Shown in pieces: positions 59,396-64,000 of a DNA stretch of 64,000 bases. A program made the translations under genes and the position numbers. Numbering within the stretch: position 1 is the stretch's first letter; every line of letters begins with the position of its first letter. Under the pieces are notes generated by a model. It made no database searches. It saw only the letters and a program-made list of their open reading frames with translations, and was not told the origin of the DNA. This DNA is from Mycolicibacterium boenickei (GTDB lineage: Bacteria > Actinomycetota > Actinomycetes > Mycobacteriales > Mycobacteriaceae): contig NZ_AP022579.1 in NCBI RefSeq assembly GCF_010731295.1, forward strand, positions 1,736,001-1,800,000. Reading direction: 5' to 3'.

Positions 59396-59542
59396 ATGGA
59401 ATCGTCCGAACTGTTTTCACACTGCGAGCAGCAAGAACCCGCGCAGGAGGCCGAGCGTTCGTTCGAACCGGCCGCCGCGCCGGTTTTCTCGGATCGGCCT
59501 TCGGATCGACCTCACCCTCGTGCAAAAGCGCACCCGTCGTGA
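59396..59542 (+). CDS. Small protein coupled to the DUF5994 gene
   Basis: A 48-residue protein rich in Ser, Glu and Pro (SSELFSHCEQQEPAQEAERS), without membrane segments. AAGGA lies 8 nt before its ATG. Its stop codon overlaps the GTG of the following gene in GTGA, typical of translational coupling. No family is recognised; it may be a real microprotein or a leader that sets translation of the DUF5994 gene. Confidence 0.55.
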   Translation: MESSELFSHCEQQEPAQEAERSFEPAAAPVFSDRPSDRPHPRAKAHPS

Positions 59543-60039
59543 ATGGCCTCAACGGCACCCGGCGGCTGGCCAGCCCGGTTCGGCTGGCCCTCGCGCGGCA
59601 GCTGGGCACGGATATCGACGGAGCGTGGTGGCCGCACACCGGATCGGTGGCCAACGAACTACCCGAGCTGGTCGGCGTTCTGCATCGATCACTCGGGGAA
59701 GTTGTTGATATTCGGGTCAATTGGTCGTCTGCCGAGGGCCAGCTCGACCTGGATTCGATCGTGACCGGGACCCGGGGGCCAACCGGGATGAAGCTGAGCC
59801 GGCCCCGCTTGATGATGGTCGCGGGGCGCGACACCTGCGTGAAACTCCTTGTCGTCCCGTGCAAGACGTCGCAATCACTCGGCGCCCTGGTGATGCGCTG
59901 CGCTGCGGCGATGCCTGTGGAGGAAATGGAGCGCCGCACACCGGCATACGAGACGGCTGATCGCGTGCTGCGCGTGGCCCAACTCGAATCCGCGCGGTGG
60001 TTGGGGCATCTGCCGGACCCGACGGGAATACGGGTCTGA
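59539..60039 (+). CDS. DUF5994 family protein
   Basis: A 166-residue soluble protein of unknown function. Landmarks are RLALARQLGTDIDGAWWPHT with GSVANELPELV, LHRSLGEVVDIRVNWSS and MKLSRPRLMMVAGRDTC, which fit the actinobacterial DUF5994 family. It is followed by a strong bidirectional hairpin and converges on csp. Confidence 0.8.
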   Translation: MNGLNGTRRLASPVRLALARQLGTDIDGAWWPHTGSVANELPELVGVLHRSLGEVVDIRVNWSSAEGQLDLDSIVTGTRGPTGMKLSRPRLMMVAGRDTCVKLLVVPCKTSQSLGALVMRCAAAMPVEEMERRTPAYETADRVLRVAQLESARWLGHLPDPTGIRV

Positions 60040-60048
60040 ATTGCACAA

Positions 60049-60083
60049 ATGGGCTGGTACGGAAATTATCCGTACCAGCCCAT
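60049..60083. terminator. Bidirectional terminator hairpin
   Basis: ATGGGCTGGTACGGA pairs perfectly with TCCGTACCAGCCCAT around a 5-nt AATTA loop: a 15-bp stem. On the plus strand TTTT follows 8 nt later. It separates the convergent DUF5994 and csp genes. Confidence 0.85.
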
Positions 60084-60102
60084 GATCAGGTTTTAGAGCG
60101 GT

Positions 60103-60306
60103 TTAGACCGCAGTAACTCCTACTGCCTGGGGGCCCTTGGCTCCCTGGGTGATCTCGAACTCGACGCGCTGGTTCTCTTCGAGTGAACGAAAACCGCCGC
60201 CGGTGATCTCGGAATAGTGGACGAAGACGTCAGGAGCGCCACCGTCAGGGGCGATGAAGCCGAAGCCCTTTTCGCCGTTGAACCATTTCACAGTTCCCTG
60301 TGCCAT
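60103..60306 (-). CDS. Cold-shock protein
   Basis: A 67-residue CspA-family RNA chaperone. RNP1 is in [14 protein letters not shown] and RNP2 in DVFVHYSEI, both on the OB fold. It melts secondary structure in mRNA. GAGAGAAG lies upstream of the ATG. The leader region (60307-60530) is long and AT-rich and includes a GGACGT/ACGTCC hairpin (60333-60351), as expected for a temperature-responsive 5' UTR. It lies downstream of DUF808 on the same strand. Confidence 0.95.
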   Translation of the reverse strand: MAQGTVKWFNGEKGFGFIAPDGGAPDVFVHYSEITGGGFRSLEENQRVEFEITQGAKGPQAVGVTAV

Positions 60307-60530
60307 ATTTTGCTTCTCTCATTGTTCAAACCGGACGTACGAAACACGTCCACGAACAGTATGGCACGCCGAAACGCGTTGACCTAAAAAATATTTGCGC
60401 CGGCGAATTTTCTGGAGGGTCCGCCGAATCATTTCGGCGGCAGAATCTGCGCGCAGGCACTTTCGACTCGAGGGCTGCTGGTCTCCTGAGAATTGCAGCC
60501 CCGCAGGGGAAATCGGCGCGCGGCCAACTG

Positions 60531-61493
60531 TCATGCAGCGGCGTCGTGCTTGTCCTTCTTGCCGAACGGCAGCACGTGCATGATCCCCACGACCACGGTG
60601 CCGACGACCAGACCGATAACCGCTGAGGCGGCGGTGTTGGTCAGCCAGGCCAGCACACCACCGAATGTGCTGCCCACGGCGTGACGGACGGCCTCCTCGG
60701 CGTGGTGGACCAGGCCGTAGAGCGTGTGCCAGCCGAGCGTGTCGGTGCCGACCAGGAGGATGTGTCCACCGACCCACAGCATGGCCACGGTGCCGATCGT
60801 CGACAGTGCGGCGAGCAGCTTCGGCATTCCGGCGACCAGGCCGCGGCCGATCTTCTGCGCCAGCTTGGACGAGCGCTGGGCCAGCAGCAGACCGATGTCG
60901 TCCATCTTCACGATGCCGGCGACCACGCCGTAGACAGCGGCGGTGATCACCAGCGCGACGATCACCAGAATGATGAGCCGCGGCCAGAAAGACTGATCGG
61001 CCACTTCGTTGAGCGCGATCACCATGATCTCGGCGGACAGGATGAAGTCCGTCCGGATCGCGCCGGTGATCATGTACTTCTCGGCCTCGCCGCCGGTCGC
61101 AGTGGTGGGCTGATCGTCGGCGTCATGTCCACCGTGGCCCATGAACCGTCCCCAGACCTTCTCGGCGCCTTCGAAGCAGAGATAGGTGGCGCCCAGCATC
61201 AGGATCGGCGTCAGCAGGAACGGCGCGAACTGGCTGAGCAGCAACGCCGCGGGCAGGATGAACAGGATCTTGTTGCGCAGCGAGCCGATCGCGATGCGCT
61301 TGATCACCGGTAGCTCACGATCCGCGGTGATGCCGTGGACGTACTGCGGCGTTACCGCGGTGTCGTCGATCACCACACCGGCGGCCTTGGCGGTCGCCTT
61401 GCCGGTCGCGGCACCGATGTCATCGATCGACGCCGCCGCGAGCCGTGCCAGCGCGGCAATGTCGTCGAGCAAACCGAACAGGCCAGCGCTCAC
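60531..61493 (-). CDS. DUF808 family membrane protein (YedI-like)
   Basis: A 320-residue inner membrane protein. SAGLFGLLDDIAALARLAAA opens the family; VVIDDTAVTPQYVHGITADR, GAIRTDFILSAEIMVIALNE and GWHTLYGLVHHAEEAVRHAV are conserved. About five to seven hydrophobic helices. Function unknown. It lies between the csp gene and a purine permease, both on the same strand. Confidence 0.9.
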   Translation of the reverse strand: MSAGLFGLLDDIAALARLAAASIDDIGAATGKATAKAAGVVIDDTAVTPQYVHGITADRELPVIKRIAIGSLRNKILFILPAALLLSQFAPFLLTPILMLGATYLCFEGAEKVWGRFMGHGGHDADDQPTTATGGEAEKYMITGAIRTDFILSAEIMVIALNEVADQSFWPRLIILVIVALVITAAVYGVVAGIVKMDDIGLLLAQRSSKLAQKIGRGLVAGMPKLLAALSTIGTVAMLWVGGHILLVGTDTLGWHTLYGLVHHAEEAVRHAVGSTFGGVLAWLTNTAASAVIGLVVGTVVVGIMHVLPFGKKDKHDAAA

Positions 61494-61561
61494 GGCTGTC
61501 CCTCTTCACCCAAGCAGCTCATCGGAGTAGTCATCCCCATGAGCGAGAAGGCTACCGGCCC

Positions 61562-62974
61562 TCACATGCCGATGAGTGACTCGATCCAGCCGCGGGCGAA
61601 GTAGAGGATGAAGCCGGCGGCCACGATCCACAGCAGCGGGCTGACCTCGCGGGCCTTGCCCGCGGCCGACCGCAGCACGGCCCAGGCCACGAACCCGACG
61701 CCGATGCCGTTGGCAATCGAATAGCTGAACGCCATCGTGGCCACGGTGAGCACCACGGGCAGCGCCACCGAGAACTCCGACAGGTCGATGTGACGCAGCT
61801 GCGAGACCATCATGGCGCCGACGATCACCAGGGCTGCGGCGGCGACCTCGGTGGGCACGATCGAGGCGAGCGGGGCGACGAACATGGCCGCCAGGAACAG
61901 CGCGCCGGTGATGAGGTTGGCGAACCCGGTACGGGAGCCTTCCTCGATGCCTGCCCCGGACTCGATGAACACGGTGTTCGACGATGCCGACGAGGATCCA
62001 CCGACGACGGCGCCGGCGCCTTCGACGATCAGAGCCGATTTCAGGCGCGGGAAGTTGCCTTGGGAGTCGGACAGCCCGGCCTCCCGGGACAGCCCGGTCA
62101 TGGTGCCCATGGCGTCGAAGAAATTGGCGAACACCAACGTGAACACGAGCATGATCGCGGCCAGTGCGCCGATCCGGCTGAAGGCGCCCAGGCTGACGTC
62201 GCCGACGAGCGAAAGGTCCGGCAGTGCGAACGGTGAGCCGGACAGGGTCGGCACCGACAGACCCCAACCGCCGTGCTTCTCCTGTGCTGAGCCGAGGTGC
62301 CAGATCGCCTCGACGATCACGGCCACCACGGTGCCGGTGACGAGGCCTATCAGGATGCCGCCGCGGACCTTGCGGGCCACCAGGATGCCGGTGACCAGCA
62401 GGGTGAACACGAACACGACGGTGGGCACGGTATTGATCGAGCCGACGCCGCCAGTGCCGAGCCCGACCGGTGGGGAGGGCAGGCCGGTCGAGCCGACGAA
62501 TCCGGCGTCGACCAGTCCGATGAAGAGAATGAACAGCCCGATGCCCGCGGTGATCGCCAGTTTGAGTTGCATGGGGACGGCGTCGAACACCAGGCGGCGG
62601 AATCCGCTGGCCGCCAGCGCCACGATGATGAGGCCGTCGATGACCACCAGACCCATGGCCTCGGGCCAGGTGACCGTGCCCACCACGGTGGTGGCCAGAA
62701 ACGAGTTGATGCCCAGGCCCGCGGCGAACGCGAACGGCAACCGGGCGATGATCCCGAACAGGATGGTCATCACGCCGGCCGCCAGGCATGTGGTGGCCGA
62801 GACTTGTGCGAACTGCAGCTTGTTGCCCGCGACGTCGGCGGACCCGGACAGGACGACGGGGTTCAGCACGATGATGTAGGCCATCGCGATGAAGGTGACC
62901 ACGCCTCCGCGGATCTCGGAGAGGACCGTCGAACCACGGGTCGAGATCTCGAAGAAGCGATCGAGTCGATTCAT
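61562..62974 (-). CDS. NCS2/AzgA-type purine permease
   Basis: A 470-residue transporter with twelve to fourteen helices. ISTRGSTVLSEIRGGVVTFI and AMAYIIVLNPVVLSGS are the N-terminal signature of the AzgA (hypoxanthine/guanine) branch. The substrate-site regions are AAGLGINSFLATTVVG and VFANFFDAMGTMTGLSREAG with GGSSSASSNTVFIESGAGIE. It would import hypoxanthine, guanine or adenine with protons. The ATG chosen is directly before NRLDRFFEIS. Its upstream region holds a SoxR-like box and a second inverted repeat. Confidence 0.9.
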   Translation of the reverse strand: MNRLDRFFEISTRGSTVLSEIRGGVVTFIAMAYIIVLNPVVLSGSADVAGNKLQFAQVSATTCLAAGVMTILFGIIARLPFAFAAGLGINSFLATTVVGTVTWPEAMGLVVIDGLIIVALAASGFRRLVFDAVPMQLKLAITAGIGLFILFIGLVDAGFVGSTGLPSPPVGLGTGGVGSINTVPTVVFVFTLLVTGILVARKVRGGILIGLVTGTVVAVIVEAIWHLGSAQEKHGGWGLSVPTLSGSPFALPDLSLVGDVSLGAFSRIGALAAIMLVFTLVFANFFDAMGTMTGLSREAGLSDSQGNFPRLKSALIVEGAGAVVGGSSSASSNTVFIESGAGIEEGSRTGFANLITGALFLAAMFVAPLASIVPTEVAAAALVIVGAMMVSQLRHIDLSEFSVALPVVLTVATMAFSYSIANGIGVGFVAWAVLRSAAGKAREVSPLLWIVAAGFILYFARGWIESLIGM

Positions 62975-63099
62975 AACCGATGAGCCTAAGGCGGGATTGG
63001 CCCAGTTTCCCGGCGTATCGGCGATGTTTGCCGCGGAGTCAATATCCGGTTGTCGAACGGCAACAGCCGCAAGGGGATTGGCTGCCGGAAAATGGTTTG

Positions 63100-63119
63100 A
63101 CCTCAACTTGGGTTGAGGT
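63100..63119 (+). promoter_or_regulatory. SoxR/MerR-like operator with 19-bp spaced promoter
   Basis: ACCTCAAC and GTTGAGGT (8-bp perfect arms, 4-nt TTGG spacer) resemble the SoxR box ACCTCAAG...CTTGAGGT. TTGACC (63098-63103) and CATGCT (63123-63128) lie 19 bp apart around it, the long spacing that MerR-family activators correct. The intergenic region 62975-63277 otherwise shows only the adjacent 8-bp repeat and no gene. Confidence 0.55.
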
Positions 63120-63139
63120 GTCATGCTGCGTGCATGACA
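63119..63139. promoter_or_regulatory. Second inverted repeat, TGTCATGC/GCATGACA
   Basis: Eight perfect base pairs around TGCGT, directly after the SoxR-like box and overlapping the putative -10. It may be an operator or the first stem of the transcript. Confidence 0.45.
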
Positions 63140-63277
63140 GTTCGACGCGACCGGTGCGGTGTGGAAAACCGCCTCGATCCTGGGGGTAATCCCCCTGGGG
63201 GGCCGGTGCGTCGCCGGATAGCTTCGAATGGCGAGCGTCTGAGGCAAGCGATATGAGCAGTGGCAGGAGCGGGGGCC

Positions 63278-63895
63278 ATGCCGATGAGCACGGGTATGCA
63301 CGTGAGTAGTGACGATTGTCGCGCGGAACGGTTCGAGCGTGACGCGTTGCCGCTGGTAGACCAACTCTTCGCAGCGGCGCGCCGCTACACGCGCAATGTG
63401 GCCGACGCCGAAGACCTGGTCCAGGAGACAATGGTCAAGGCGTACAGCAGTTTTCACACGTACCGAGACGGAACCAACATTCGCGCCTGGTTGTTCCGGA
63501 TCCTGACCAATACGTGGATCAACTCGTACCGCACTGCACAGCGCCGCCCGCAGGAGGTCTTCGCCGACGAACTCTCGGATGCGCAACTGGCCGAGGTGGC
63601 GCTGCGGTTCCCGCTCGGTGTGGTTTCCGCCGAACTGGCGGCGCTGGAATCGATGGGTGATGACGACGTGCGGGATGCCATGCGGGCATTGCCGGAATCA
63701 CAGGGCGTCGTCGTGTACTACGCCGACGTTGCGGGATTCCGGTACAAGGAGATTGCCGAGATCCTGCAGATTCCGGTGGGGACGGTGATGTCCCGGCTGC
63801 ACCGGGGCCGCCGCGCGTTGCGTTCGCGGCTCGTCGAAATGGCGGTCGCCCGAGGCTATCTGGACCGTCCGTCGCACGACGGCACTGCGGCCTAG
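63278..63895 (+). CDS. ECF sigma factor, SigH-like
   Basis: About 205 residues. Region 2 is [20 protein letters not shown] then [20 protein letters not shown], very close to SigH/SigR. Region 4 is [20 protein letters not shown] then [20 protein letters not shown]. SigH-type factors drive thiol-oxidative and heat responses and usually have an RshA-like zinc anti-sigma factor encoded next to them; in the 105 bp left in the window no such gene begins. AGGAG lies 8 nt before the ATG at 63278. A SoxR-like box lies 160 bp upstream. Confidence 0.9.
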   Translation: MPMSTGMHVSSDDCRAERFERDALPLVDQLFAAARRYTRNVADAEDLVQETMVKAYSSFHTYRDGTNIRAWLFRILTNTWINSYRTAQRRPQEVFADELSDAQLAEVALRFPLGVVSAELAALESMGDDDVRDAMRALPESQGVVVYYADVAGFRYKEIAEILQIPVGTVMSRLHRGRRALRSRLVEMAVARGYLDRPSHDGTAA

Positions 63896-64000
63896 TTGCT
63901 GAACCCCGCCGCGGAAGCCGAGGGTTGACAGGGATCGGACAGCAAGCTCCCAGAAAGGGAGCCGCGGCTGCGTTCCTGGTCACAGCGGTGTAATGTTCCT

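Noticed and set aside
60301..60400. Riboswitch before csp
   Set aside because: Only a short hairpin is seen; no known riboswitch core could be recognised, so it is noted as part of the csp leader.
1..64000. CRISPR array, tRNA, rRNA or transposase gene
   Set aside because: No regularly spaced repeats (26055-26107 has only two units), no cloverleaf or rRNA sequence, and no transposase or integrase motif was seen.

Overview
The window reads as chromosome of a fast-growing mycobacterium (Mycolicibacterium type). GC is high throughout, GTG starts and ATGA stop/start overlaps are common, and there are mycobacterial hallmarks: an mmpS-mmpL pair, a close Crp (Rv3676-like) paralogue, an Rv2004c-like phosphotransferase/ATPase fusion, two DUF5313 paralogues, a SigH-like ECF sigma factor and a roughly 1100-residue NAD-glutamate dehydrogenase. 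There is no rRNA, tRNA, CRISPR array or intact insertion sequence.

Layout. 1-1.8 kb: the 5' part of a GapB-type glyceraldehyde-3-phosphate dehydrogenase and an isolated contractile-tail sheath gene. 1.8-5.9 kb: an L,D-transpeptidase diverging from a DsbA-like protein, a CcdA-like protein, a BlaI repressor and a BlaR-like M56 peptidase, with a shared operator sequence. 5.9-16.4 kb: DUF5313/ArsR, a second thioredoxin-fold protein, TetR-controlled FAD dehydrogenase, DUF1214 and sulfotransferase genes, a GH6 glycosidase, a Tat-exported protein, an SDR and a secreted beta-propeller. 16.5-21 kb: TetR, PaiB and XRE-cupin genes, then a cytoplasmic trypsin-endonuclease fusion. 21-33 kb: ThiD/PdxK and PhzF enzymes, a TetR-controlled Rieske oxygenase, a TetR/unknown pair, an LLM oxidoreductase, a 55-residue exported peptide with a strong terminator, tartrate/malate dehydrogenase, an SDR, an acyl-CoA dehydrogenase operon and a secreted LAS-type protein.

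33-43 kb: a serine-hydrolase lipoprotein, a low-GC membrane gene, a GntR-MFS operon behind a 30-bp perfect palindrome, an OhrR-like MarR with the second DUF5313 gene, Crp, the Rv2004c-like gene and ctaD. 43-49 kb: a NarL-type two-component pair, TetR and LysR regulators, an MpaB-like oxygenase and an OsmC protein. 49-64 kb: NAD-GDH, an esterase, a DapB-fold dehydrogenase, the mmpS-mmpL-tetR operon, a small peptide coupled to DUF5994, cold-shock protein, DUF808, a purine permease and the ECF sigma factor.

The window is dense in local regulation: ten TetR genes plus ArsR, BlaI, GntR, MarR, LysR, XRE-cupin, Crp, NarL and ECF regulators, many beside clear palindromic operators. The two most notable systems are the BlaI-linked L,D-transpeptidase/DsbA/CcdA locus, which resembles the E. 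coli DsbD-DsbG-YbiS pathway for protecting a transpeptidase cysteine, and the trypsin-nuclease fusion, which looks like a conflict or suicide effector.
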